Assembly (NCBI GenBank): GCA_014529385.2
Contig: CM043960.1
Coordinates: forward strand, 78,602,332 to 78,666,331
DNA: 64,000 nt
From: Adiantum capillus-veneris
Taxonomy: Eukaryota > Streptophyta > Polypodiopsida > Polypodiales > Pteridaceae
Direction of reading: 5' to 3'
This document shows positions 12,001-27,281 of this stretch, piece after piece (the first letter of the stretch is position 1; each line of letters starts with the position of its first letter). Both the position numbers and the translations under genes were made by a program. The notes under the pieces were generated by a model that was not told the origin of the DNA, searched no databases, and was given only the letters and a program-made list of their open reading frames with translations.

Positions 12001-12923
12001 TGTGACATGACATCACATCAATTGAATCAATAAGTTGGGTGCAATCGTCGTTGAAAACTCTCTTCAGTCTCTCCAATTCACGCTTTGTAACCTCATTTTG
12101 TTTGGTTTAAGATGACGCGTTTTCATTTTGAGATTCTTGTGTAGTATTTGCTTGTATGTGACTCAAGAGCTCTTGTGTTTATTTTGTTGCTTGGGAAAAC
12201 ATTATAAGAGGGTTGTATGGTGAGAGGGTTCTCATAACCCTAAGATAATGTGTAAATCGCAACATCATCAAATTTAATTGTGGTCTCTTTTCTCTCCTCC
12301 AAGCTGTTTATACATTCATGTCAATCATTTAAATTGAAGCTTAATTCTTTCACAAATCTGTCTCTCTCTTTAGGGTGTTTGGTGTGTGTATGTGTAGCAT
12401 TGATATTAGTGTTAGTGTATCCTTCCTTCTCGCTTGTATTGCTCAAGGATTCTCCTCTTCGGCGTTCTAGTTCGCTCTCTAACTAGGTGGTGCCTCTTCA
12501 CATGTTGTTGGCTCCCTAGCCCCAATTGAGCAGCACGGGAGCCTTGAGAGGTGTTTAGAGGTCGCCTCTTTTGTTGCCCGCCCCGGACCGCCTCAATTTT
12601 GGTGCCCCCACTGAGGACGGCTTGTGCATGTTTTTGTGTAGATTCAATCTTTAGAATAGTCAAGTAGTTTGCATGAATCGGGAGAGTTTGTATGATCCTT
12701 TTATCCCTATTGCAAGGTAAAAGATACACATAATTGTTAGTACTAAGTTGCAATTTAAACGTGTAATTCGTAGGATTTTAGGTCCTTTAGGTTGGCGGAG
12801 ATAAATGCTTCGGTCAATCCTTTTATTTTGTCTCTCATTAGTTACGATATTAGCTTAGACGTCTATATTTTTGTGTTATTTTACGCATTAGGACATGCAT
12901 AGGCCATGGATAATGGCACAGGA
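12001..12923 (+). mobile_element. LTR of family X, right copy, with primer site and leader
   Basis: The LTR is 12001-12595 (starts TGTGACATG, ends CCTCA) and is the inverted match of 931-1534. Four bases later a candidate primer site TGGTGCCCCCACTGAGGA (12600-12617) matches 15 of 18 bases of the one in the Tat element (42012-42029), suggesting that X is Tat-related. Leader-like DNA follows until element W begins at 12924. No coding part is seen, and the element is broken. Confidence 0.6.
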
Positions 12924-13536
12924 TGGAACAAAATTCTGACGTGTCAAAGCCTAAAGAATGGAGCCAACTTACAGATGTGGTCGAGGGGCCTAAACCCTAA
13001 GAAGAACAAGCAACAGAAGAAGTCCTACCATCTTATGGGACCCCGTTCGATGGGGCCCCAAGTGACATAAAGGATTAAAATAAAGCAGGACCCGGACACA
13101 CGCAAAAATTGATGACGTGGCAGATTCTCGAAAATTGCGTTGGCATGATGATGTGGCAGGCTGTACGGATTTCCATAATTTGCGCTGGCTGTTTTTTGGC
13201 TTTGCTTTTGGACCAGATGCTTTTAAGTTTGAAGGCTTTTCATTGTAATTGCTTTTTAGGCCAAGGGCCTTTAAATTTGAGGTTAGGGCTCATTCTCTGG
13301 CATGCTTCTTGGAGAAGGTACAGAGTCTGGAGTACCTGCTTGTACTGTGTTGGTGCAATATAAATAAATACCGAAAGGGGCGCCAAGGTTTGGGGCCAAT
13401 ACTCTCTGGGGTGGAATTCCGCCACTCCATGTTGCGTGTCGTCTCTCTCTCTCTCCGAGTTCAATTGTTATTGAAGTGCTAAAAGTCTTTTCAAGTCTGT
13501 TCTTTTCTATTGGCACGTGGTGCCCGTCTTGTGACA
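12924..13536 (+). repeat. 5' LTR of element W
   Basis: It has TG...CA ends. It matches the left copy (about 68-662) along most of its length, and its first 110 bp match 15178-15295. Confidence 0.8.
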
Positions 13537-13537
13537 G

Positions 13538-13549
13538 TGGTATCAGAGC
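13538..13549 (+). promoter_or_regulatory. Primer binding site (initiator Met tRNA) of element W
   Basis: TGGTATCAGAGC lies one base after the LTR end, the standard initiator-Met site of plant LTR elements. Confidence 0.85.
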
Positions 13550-14396
13550 ATCAAGCGTGAGCTTTTCTGAAAGCATACCGGTCCTACAAAAGAGCAGACA
13601 GAGCTATCGGAATTTTGTTTGAGGTATCTTCGCTCTTCAACCCGGACTTATTAGCCACTCCCACCCTTACTTCATCGCGCATCGGGCGCGCTCTCGTCTT
13701 CACCGCTCATGTCTTACAGGGCATAAGCCAAATAAGATCACTTGCAAGAGAAGGATCCACAAGTCACTGTTTTCTTGAGAAGCAGTGCCATGCAAATGTT
13801 GATGTCTATAGCTACTAAGCCGCACACTCCAAGTACTTGGCAAGCTTTCAAGAAAAAAATTTGTCTGAAGTTACATGGTTTCTGACATCTTCCTTCGGAG
13901 TGCAACTTCTGGCAGAGTGGGGTATCCTTAAATGCTTGCCATGGAAACCCTAGCAAATTATAACTTGAAATTTCTCGATATCTGTCAGTAGATGTCTCTT
14001 CACGAGCAGATGACCTTGGAGGTTTGGTGTGATTGCTATCTCTTGGAACTACCATCGCCGCCAAAGAAACACTGTCTGTCCAAGAGCTGATGGACCATGC
14101 TGTGCTCGGTTACGACCTCATGGAAGGAACCTAACCCTAATTTTTGGTGCAGGTTTCAAGATGGAAAGTCAGTCGACTTTTTGAGCTCGACTGATGTGGA
14201 GATTGCTTTTTAAGTTTGAGTTCTGTTTGATCTTGTTTGGTGATCCTGTTTGGAATTTGTTTGAAATGGATGGTATCTATTTTTGAACATGTTTTGGTGC
14301 CAATTTGAATTGTTTGACTTTGGTTTGATACTGGTTTCAATGATTGGTGATTTTACTCCCGGGGAAGTGAGAAATACTGTTTTGGTATTGTTTGAA

Positions 14397-14612
14397 CCTC
14401 GGAACGACGCAGACCGATGCTTGGGGGGCGTTTCGTTGTATGTTTGAAAACCTCGAAACGACGCAGGCCGATGCTTGGGGAGCGTTCCGTTGTATGCTAG
14501 AAAACCTCCAAACGACGCAAGCCGATGCCTGGGGAGCGTTTGGTTGTATGCTTGAACCTCCAAGCGATGCAGCGATGCAGACTGCGGTCTGGGAAGCGTT
14601 TGGTTGTACAGT
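14397..14612 (+). repeat. 54-bp tandem repeat, about four units
   Basis: The units start at about 14397, 14451, 14505 and 14557. Each holds ACGACGCAG...GATGC, then TGGGGAGCGTT and GTTGTATG. The period is a multiple of three, so the frame at 14392-14619 reads an 18-residue repeat (core TTQADAWGAF). No known protein is recognised. Confidence 0.85.
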
Positions 14613-14919
14613 CTTCTGAGCTCATGGCCTAGACCTTTTTAGGTTATTTGCAGGGGGAGTGACGAGGTAGTCGTTGAGTAGATTCATACCGCAGACCGTT
14701 TGTCTCGTGGGAGTGCTCAGCGGCGTCGTTTGTTGTGTCTTGTAACATGCATATGTAAGCATTTGTGTTGCATTGTGATGTGCCAATTATTGAATATTCG
14801 TAATTGGATGAGATTGCCTGGGTATGTAATTTTAGTGCATCAAGACACCCGTGGAAGATCAGTACGGTCTGGGTGTGATGGCTAATTTTACTACGCCGGA
14901 ATATCAAGAGTTCCGATCT

Positions 14920-15050
14920 GGACGAAAGGAGAAGCTAACTCCTTGATCAACAGGGCAGAAAGGAGAAGCTAACTCCTTGATCAAAACAGCCGAAAGGAGA
15001 AGCTAACTCCTTGATCAAAAGAGCAGAAAGGAGAAGCTAACTCCTTAATA
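14920..15050. repeat. Tandem hairpin array, four units of about 34 bp
   Basis: Four copies of AAGGAGAAGCTAACTCCTT lie at about 14924, 14959, 14993 and 15027, each a 6-bp stem (AAGGAG/CTCCTT) with a 7-base loop, joined by GATCAA-type spacers. They sit about 120 bp before the polypurine tract of element W. Confidence 0.85.
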
Positions 15051-15295
15051 AAAAGAGCAAATTGATTGTCCCTCAGAATGTCCCTTGGAATGACCCTCGG
15101 AAATTTTTGAGCTAACTTGAGTTGTTTTGTAGATATGCAGTAATCGCGGACGATTACTCTCTTTCAAGAAGGGGAGATGTAACAAACTGCTGATGTGTCA
15201 AAGCCTAAAGAATGGAGCCAACTTACAGATGTGGCCGAGGGGCCTAAACCCTAAGAAGAACAAGTAACAAAAGAAGTCCTACCAACTTAATACTC

Positions 15296-19516
<4,221 letters not shown>

Positions 19517-20000
19517 GACAGGCTTTGCCAGCGTGTTGTCCTTGGAAGTCGACTTCCTCACAAGAAAAGTTTGTATGTTATTTGCATGTACACAAGGCAT
19601 GGTGGGCTGACAAAAACGTCCCAGCGTCATTTTTGTATATTACATATTGTATATTACACATCAAGGGTACAGCATTTTAATGAGATGTTACACGGAGAAT
19701 TCATGAGAAAGGAGAAGACTATTGTGTGTAGCTTTGAAAGGAGAAGACTCTTGGTGTGCAGCCTCAAGTTCCAAGGTTGAAAAAAGTTAGTAAGGTTGGA
19801 AGGCATGTGGCATTACATATGGGGAGCCCCTTTTCCATGGAGCTAATTTTCAATTATTAGGCTATGTGATATTAGCATGTAGCATTAATCAAACCAGCAC
19901 AAAATGGTAACGATAAAGCAAAGCTGCTTGCACAAGAAGATTTAGAAATTTTCTCATGTAGGAAAACAGAGTTTTTTCCAGTGTTTTTCATAGAATGAAT
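19517..20000. other. 3' flank of the VPS4 gene
   Basis: This probably holds the 3' untranslated region followed by AT-rich intergenic DNA. No further coding region is seen, and no polyadenylation signal could be chosen with confidence. Confidence 0.5.
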
Positions 20001-20143
20001 AACATCATGAGCTTCTGCTCGAGAGGCACCACATACCTAGCTAGGTACGATTGGGGATAGGGGACCACCGGGCCGGCAGTCCCCTGCCCCCAATCGTACC
20101 TAGCTAGGCATGCGGTGCCTCCCTCACAAAAGCTCATGATGTT
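20001..20143. mobile_element. 143-bp near-perfect hairpin (MITE-like)
   Basis: The left arm 20001-20065 pairs with 20079-20143 around a 13-base GC-rich loop. The arms begin AACATCATGAGC and include GGTGCCTC and TACCTAGCTAGG blocks, with a few mismatches in the outer half. There is no coding content. Size and form fit a small foldback MITE or a hairpin RNA gene; no clear target duplication is seen. Confidence 0.75.
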
Positions 20144-23100
20144 GAGGTAAGTCACAATGTGGGAATTATTCTGAGAATTTGTTCAAAACTTCTTGTGTTG
20201 GGGAGGCACAACAATTTGAACATATATTACCTTGAGGGCCAGAGGGGCTCGTATCTACAGAGTCTGCATCCAACATTTGAAGAGCGTCTCCAATAAGCAA
20301 ACAAAAATTGAGGTTGTATCTTTTTGGCTCTAGAAGACCCTCTCAATGCGCGAGCACGCTTGCAGGTATTGAATGTATTATTGGTTAACAATGCATTGAA
20401 AAAGCAGCTGGCTGGATGTAAAAGGATACATTCCTAGCATTCAACAGGTTCATAGTACTATTGATTGCAAGCTTGATAATTAGGATCATAATTTAATGTT
20501 CAGCTGTAGGTGTCAAAATAAATATTAGTTCTTGGTCTAGCTATCTTGGGGCTCATCCATGTGCTCCTTATGGTTATAAGCAAACGCCTAATGGATTATG
20601 CATGGCCAGCAAGTTTCCACAATATATGCAAAGCGTTCAATTTGGATTTGTGGGCTTCAGCCTATTGTTATGCTTCTTGGTATGTATCCTTGCTAGTCCA
20701 CTTGGAGCATAGTTGGTAGACTATCATGTTAGAGGACAATGAGGTGAAGAAGAGGCAGAATGCAGTGGAGATGGAACCAAATATGTCTCCTTCAAAGAGG
20801 GAACTCTCCATATTCTTAGGAGATGATTTTGAGGTGTTTTGGACGCTTTCAACAAGTGTAAGAGTTGCCAAGAAGATATCTTTTTCAATTAAGTATCGAT
20901 GCAAATCTTCACATGCCAACCACTTGTCTATACGATCATAACTTTTATAAGTATTTGAACACTAATATTATATGAGACATCTTTTCACATGCCATTTGCT
21001 TGCATATCATTTTATCATTTATGGCCCAAAACCTAAAGCTGATTGTCTTACAATCCCCTCCAATGCACTTTCAAAAAATGGATAAAATGGACTTAAAAAA
21101 TAAAATAAAATGGATTTAAAGTCCATATTTTAGAGGTAGGTTTGCAAAAATAGGTAGAATTAACAATGTATATGGAAAAGTTGTGTAGAATGCATTTTTA
21201 CGTCTTTTGGGATGTTAATAAACATTACTGAGGCAAATGCATTGTTTATTGAGAATAATTAAGGATGGATAACATGTGTTTTTTAGTGTTCTATTACCTA
21301 GAAAGCTTCTTCGTCATGTCTTAGTGTTGCAATGCTTGATTGCCATGGGTTTTGAGTTGAAATTTTCTCTAATCTAGTTTGAGTGAACATAATCTCTCTT
21401 CAAGTTATAAGATTTTTAATAGAGTCATGCAAACATCTCTTAGGACATGCTCTCTCTACAATTTTGCTTAGAAATGATTAAAAATCAGTTGTTGATATTA
21501 AGGCAATTGTCCAAGAGCTACAACACTCCCCGTAAGCCTTCTCTCCCATTAGGCCTTCTGCAAGCCAAAAATTATATCCGTTTGTGCAATGAGAAAAGAA
21601 GAGAAGAAAAACTTTCACGTGGTATAAATAATCCAAAGAGACCTGATAGGTCTATCCAACAAGTCTTCAACTCAAAACCTTTCAAGAAGGTACTTGGATA
21701 AGCAATGTACCACACTTTTGAGAGAGAAGAAGACGAAGAAGAGAGTTTTAACGTCATAGGAAACTATCTCGAGAAGAAGAAGAAGATTGTTTTAACGTCG
21801 TAGGAAACTATCCCAAGAGACCTTAAATATCTGTTCGACAAGGAGAGTTGAACTCAAGACTTGTTATGACAGAGAGAGAGAATATTTTTTTCATGCCTAG
21901 TATAACAAAATGCATGGACCCAAGCCCATTTTGCCACCTAGTAATGGCGGGCAAAAGAAGTTAAACTTTAGTCGTCATAAGTAAGACTTCAACCTACAAG
22001 GTCCATGATATGAGTGCTCCATGATGTCAAGAGTTCCCAGTCCTGTATGTCTTTAAAATTTGTTGTGAGAAAATGCTCTTTCATTGAATAATCTGACCAC
22101 ACCTTGGCAAGGACAACTCAAAATGATTAAAGTCAACTCGTATGACCAAACACCATATTGTAATGACACATGGTGAAGTATGATGGATATTTTCTCTTTG
22201 TAGCCTAGATAGAGAAAATTACCCATCCAACCTTACGTTCACTTTACAACTTGGTATTTAGTCATATAGGTTTACTGTGAATACCACATTGAGTTGCCTC
22301 TACCTAGTTATTCTTTTGTCATTAAAAGAGATCTCTTTTGGTTTGGTGCTTGGATAGCCACTAAGCTGATTGATATCTTGAACGTGTCGTCTTTTGTGAT
22401 TTGTATGAGCATAGGATACTCTAATGCAAACTTCATGTGAACTTTAAAAGCCCTACTAAAACAAAGTCATCTCGTTGAAGGATAGAAGTATGATATCATC
22501 CCAACAAATGTAATGGAAAACAAAAGTTGAGCAAGTAATCTAGAAAAAGCACAGGATAGAAATTATTGGTAGATACACACACATAGCTTGATGTCCCTCA
22601 TAGAGGAAAATCAACTTTGTAACAACTCTTGTTTGACATGAAGAGAAGCAAATTGGAGCAAGGATGCAAATTGATGTATTCCTATAAGGAAGGTATGCAT
22701 TGCAACTACCAATGTTATAAGGTCTCTCTTAGCATCATTAATCATACATTGCAAGTATTGCATGTTTTTTGGTTGAGCCATACATCTCTCTCACTAGAGC
22801 AAACATGTCACTAAAACAAATCTTGTGTGGAGCTTGAAAGGATAGATGGGCCATGTATGGTGTGGCAAACATGATATTTCAACTACTTTTCATCAACGGC
22901 ATAGTACAAACGATAGAGATGCACTGCTCCATGAGCCCGACCGTGACAAATGGATGCTTCACCTCTTGACATCACCAAGTTCAAACTCTAGGCATGTTGG
23001 CATTGACTGGTAACATTTACTTTCTTACCTTCTTACTCTTTCTTTTATACCGAACTACTGACTACACATGCCACATAAATTCATTCATTTCCCAATAGAT

Positions 23101-23508
23101 AGGGTGGAAGTTTTGAGTACTTGATGCATTGAACTGAAAGACATGAATATAACAAAGGCTCTTACAATATTGGGCAAGCCCTCCCTTTGTCTAATTCATC
23201 TGAGACCAAGAAAAGAAAGGCAGACAAAAGATAGACTACGTATGCACAAGTTTCAATGTGCCTTTACTCTCAATTAGAAGTTGTGAAGATGATGTGTGTG
23301 TGCATGCATGCATGCATTTATGTGTCAGCCCCTTTGCTTTATGTGTCAGCCCCTTTGCCTTTCCTTCTCCACAGAGGAAACAATCTGTCTGTGATGAAGA
23401 AAGAAAAATTAGTTTTACCATGCTACCTAGCAAACACACAATGCAAAGTAGCAATGAAAAAAGGAAAACATGCCATGCCTTTGACATGGAAAACATTTTC
23501 AAATTCCC
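20144..23508. other. Intergenic DNA without a recognised gene
   Basis: This is AT-rich sequence with short, unconserved open frames. A dispersed GA-tailed repeat lies at about 21610-21890 and is listed separately. No RNA gene is recognised. Confidence 0.5.
21610..21890 (+). repeat. Dispersed repeat with a GA-rich end, copy 1
   Basis: The phrase GGAAACTATCCCAAGAGACC, followed by GAGTTGAACTCAAGAC and a GA run, recurs at about 30910-30980 and 31060-31140 and, inverted, around 32250-32310. GAGTTGAACTC resembles a pol III box B, so an old tRNA-derived SINE is possible but not shown. Confidence 0.5.
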
Positions 23509-23748
23509 ATGAATGCTTTCTATGCTAGACAACACATAAATGAAAAAGGCTATGATGTGCTGGTGGCACATTTGACAGAAACGCTTGTGAAGCCTGAAGG
23601 GTCTTCTATGACTAAAGCTAAGTTGAAGGAGAGTCTGCTTCATGCTAGAAAGTTAAGCAAGGTAGTGACAAGGGTAATACAAAGACACATGGCAACTGCA
23701 ACATCCTTAAGAAAAGGCATGCTTCAATTACAGGAGAAAATGATTTAA
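23509..23748 (+). CDS. Unrecognised 79-codon open frame
   Basis: I do not recognise it. The frame reads a Lys- and Leu-rich, probably helical protein with no Cys pattern, signal peptide or membrane segment. It lies 150 bp from the 3' end of the B3 gene on the other strand. It could be chance, a terminal exon or a repeat fragment. Confidence 0.2.
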   Translation: MNAFYARQHINEKGYDVLVAHLTETLVKPEGSSMTKAKLKESLLHARKLSKVVTRVIQRHMATATSLRKGMLQLQEKMI

Positions 23749-23897
23749 CCTGCCGCAAAACGATGATTTATATACAGTTTGTGCCCTCTTTTGAGAGAAT
23801 TAACAATGATGACTGAGGTCTGATGGCATATTTTCCAGCAATCTGCAAAGCTTAGATCACCTTCCTCCATTACCAGTATTAAGTAGAGGCCAGATTG

Positions 23898-26008
23898 TCA
23901 AAAAACACTGATTACATCACCACTAGTCATGGCTTTCTTAACGACTCGCCCATAACGAGGCTTTCCAGTTCGCATGTAAGAATTAATCTGGCTTCCACGG
24001 CCACTGTGCTCTCTAGTGAGATCCTCTTCCTCAATCTCAAAGAGATCTTCAATGTCATCATCTTCGTCCAAACTTCTTTTACTTGCACTGCGATCTTTCT
24101 TCCTACTTCCTCGCTTCTCCGACTCCTGCCCACTCTCCTCGGACTGTGATTCTGCACCCTTTGAGCCTTTTGGTCGATGCTTCTTTGCTGATTTGACCTT
24201 TTGAGAGGCAATTTCCTTCAAAGCCTGCTTCTTCTTTCCTTTACTTTTATTCGGTGTTTTTGTTTCGCCATTTTCATTTGCATGATCTTCTGTTTCCACC
24301 TTTGCATCAAGCTCTCTGCCTAAATCTCCTTTATAGTCATCGTCGTCCTGCACCTCCTCGGAAGCTCTGACTATGTGTATCTACCCAAATCAATAGGTAT
24401 TGCGGAACCACACTGGTAAGTTGGGCTGATAGGTGCAATGCAAAGGAAGACAAGAGCACAAAATACACTATTTTTTCTCACCTTAAACCTGCAAGGTTCA
24501 ATCAATTCAAATAGGAGTGCATCCCCGTCTACCAGCCCGTGGTCCAAAGAGAATCCTCTCCATCCCCCACTGAGGCCTGTCTTGTTTGCAAGATAAACAG
24601 TCTCCCATTCATCACCCTTTTCGTTCTCTAAAACAACTTTATCATCTTTCTTGGGCAGATAGGTCTTGCAGAAATTTGATGGCAAGCCCTGAAAATTGGA
24701 GATGCAAGAGACACTTATAAGCGGGGTGCCAAGCATGTACTCCTGATAAACAAGAAAGCTATGCACCCATTGAAAAAGTGGAAACAATCCTTCCTTCCAC
24801 AGAAAGAACTTGGGTTGGAAACCTCTTCTAATTTAAATATTGTAGCAAAATGACTACAAAGTGCACAGTAATATGCCAGCATGCAATGAGATTCATTGTT
24901 CTTTCATGAGCAAGTAGAACATCACAAAAAGGATCCCTTTAACACACAAACTGTTACTCTGTGGAACCCTCTTCTTCTTTTTTTTTGCAAAAGAAGTGGG
25001 GCTTGGTACCCTTTTAAAGCTATTTGGCAGAAGACTTACCAGCCAAAATCCACCTGTTGTATGAGACTGTAGCATGGGTTTGACAAAAGAGGGAGTACTT
25101 CGTGGTAGTTCTTTCATTATGGTCTCGGCTTGCAATACTGCATCAAGCCTCGCTTCATCAGAGGCATACTTCCGATTCAGAAGAGAGGATGCCCTAGAGG
25201 AATAACTACTGCAAACCAGATGCAGACCACTATCATTGAATTGGCAACATTAAAGATAGTACGTAAAGAATTTAGCAATATCAAAGAGATCGACATGTCA
25301 ATTGTCTCTCTACCTTCTTCTGCCCAACGAGCTGTCTGCATCCACCTAGGAAATAGAAAGCATGAAATCAATTCATTGAGTGCTTGCAGTAATTCCTCAT
25401 CCTTGGTTGAAAGTGTAAAAGCAGACCTCACGGTAATCCGGAGCAGGATTGGATGCAACCCGAGAAGACCGTCGTAGTTCCACAAATTCCTTCGGAATGC
25501 GAGGCTTTGCCGGCCGAGGTTGCTGTAATTCATAGGAGAAGTAGCATGGATATATGAAACTGATTCAAGGACTAAGGTGGTTGACACATGACCCATAGAC
25601 GTTACATCTTTATTCATTGAGCCTCCTGTATACGCACCAGACTAAAAACAAACAAAGAAAAGATATACCACTCTTATGGCTACTGCAAGCTTCTATGACA
25701 ATAGTTGCTGTCAAGTTGAATGCTTAACGTTAAATCTGTTTGTCAATTTGATTGATCACATAAAAGCTCATACCACATTTGGCTTTGAGGAAACAAAATC
25801 ACCGGACAAGTTCTTTGATAGGTCTGTTAGCCCAAGCTCCTGCAAGAAAGGAAAGGTAGGATGGTTACTTGAAAGAGACATTTTTCTTCTATGATGAGAG
25901 GAGAGTCCAGCTATTTGAGCAAAGAGATACCTGCATACGCTTCTTATTCTCCTCAAGCCGCTGCTTCCGGATATCCTCGTAAGACAGGCCACCCTCTTGT
26001 GAATCCAT
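23898..26008 (-). CDS. B3-domain DNA-binding protein, complete seven-exon gene
   Basis: This is a nuclear plant-specific DNA-binding protein of the B3 superfamily, in the subgroup of At3g19184/At5g42700 and Os03g0184500-type proteins. Exons on the - strand: 25931-26008, 25774-25839, 25427-25522, 25314-25345, 25040-25193, 24482-24688 and 23898-24380; all introns are GT-AG and the total is 371 codons plus stop. The start ATG at 26008 is followed by the family N-terminus SYEDIRKQRLEENKKRMQ. Residues 72-77 read RRSSRV. The B3 domain spans about residues 124-219 (FVKPMLQSHTTGGFWL, LPSNFCKTYLP, KTGLSGGWRGFSLDH, LVDGDALLFELIEP). The C-terminal 150 residues alternate Lys-rich patches (likely nuclear localisation) with an acidic stretch (SLDEDDDIEDLFEIEEED). 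Target genes cannot be read from sequence. The gene looks intact. Confidence 0.93.
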
Positions 26009-27280
26009 GGCAAGATTGCCACAACCTGTCAGTGGACATTGAGCAGACTTTGAAGGAGCTAGCATTCGAGCTCAAAGCTAAATGGTTAATGACAATACAC
26101 AGAACATCGATGGAATGAAGAGCTGGGCAAAGTTCAAACAAAGAGTGGGTAGTGTGGGAAAGCCTGTGCATGCAAGTGCATGCGTTTTGAGTTCCCTTGT
26201 ATAGCAGTACAATGTATTTTTTGGCTGGTTTAGTCCTTCAGCTTGCAGGCTAGAAATGTGCAGTTGGGCAGTGTCAAATGCAGAAGACGCGTACAACCCA
26301 AAATGCACAGATCATTGCCGCAGAGGATTATCGAAGTTTATGATCGCGGGGCTTTCTGCAGCTAAGCTGAAATCTTCAAGAAGAAGACGCTATGAACACA
26401 AAGAACAGAGACATGAAGTACCTTGCTTTCAACGCGGAAGCCCTCCAAATAGACGCCAAGGTCCGTGGGAGTGAGTGACGGTAGAAGGAAGGTCCGGTTG
26501 CCCTACTATCTGCAGTGAGCTTCGAGTTTCTCAACGGTCATTTTGTGCCTTCACAACTTTTGGGCGCCAAAAACCCACATAAACCTAGTTTGCCTTGATT
26601 GACTCGCTGTGGAGATGGTGAGAAGCAAAATAGCAATAGTGGTGTGGATTTTACTTCGTGACATAGCTCATGCTGATGGCTCCATAGTATCTCTCTTCGA
26701 AGCTTTCCCCAAAAGCTCTATGACCTAGCATCACAAATGAGATTTTGCATGAAAAGATGTATGAATGTAAACAGTTTCACATGATAATAAAAACAAAACG
26801 AGATGTATTTCTTGCATTTTCGATGCTCGTGCCCATAAAAGAAAGAAAAAACCATACATATGTATGGTGTGGAGTTTGCACCGTTCTCCACATTTATAAT
26901 AATACCGTAAGGAACGTGTCCTTCTCCCGCCACTTTTATCCCCTTCAGTGTTGAAGGAGGACTTATGCTTCTCCTCCAGTGTTGGAGGGACTTTCTTATT
27001 GTAAAAATACTACACCTTTACAAGGAAGAACTCACTACCGATGTTTTATGAAGACATGTATTATTCCACGTTGCCTTGTCGTGACGTATTGTCTATATGT
27101 TCCTTTGTTGGACATCAAAAATTCTTCAGCCTTTGTCACCTTCATCTACAATTTTTTGAATAAAAATGATGTAAATTTATTGCTTAAATGTGTATATGAT
27201 TTAATCTAAGTACTTTTGAGATCACACAAAGGAAACCAACATACGGAATATAAGTGTACCTTTGTTATTTGGTCGTACGG
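26009..27280. other. Upstream region of the B3 gene and spacer
   Basis: The 5' untranslated region and promoter of the B3 gene should lie here, but no TATA box or other element can be assigned with confidence. No other coding region is recognised. Confidence 0.4.
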
Positions 27281-27281
27281 A

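Larger units (their letters stand above)
12924..15295 (+). mobile_element. LTR element W, right copy: short, no gag or pol seen
   Basis: The 5' LTR is 12924-13536 (613 bp, starts TGGAACA, ends GTGACA). The primer site TGGTATCAGAGC at 13538-13549 exactly fits initiator-Met tRNA. A polypurine tract AAGAAGGGGAGA (15166-15177) precedes a 3' LTR that begins TGTAACAAACTG at 15178 and is only partly present. The 1.6-kb interior has no gag or pol; it holds a 54-bp tandem array and a hairpin array. This matches non-autonomous LTR elements (LARD/TRIM-like) that borrow proteins from relatives. Whether it was once copia or gypsy cannot be told. It is a fossil with an incomplete right end. Confidence 0.75.

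Noticed and set aside
13538-13549. tRNA gene fragment
   Set aside because: The initiator-Met match is a retroelement primer site directly after an LTR; no cloverleaf surrounds it. The same holds near 49617-49628.
14920-15050. CRISPR-like array of short palindromic repeats with regular spacing
   Set aside because: The spacers are nearly identical to one another, the unit is short, there are no cas genes, and it lies inside a plant LTR element.
25177-25617. 146-codon - strand open frame over B3 exons 3-5
   Set aside because: It is in a different frame from the B3 exons and crosses their introns, so it is a shadow of the real gene.
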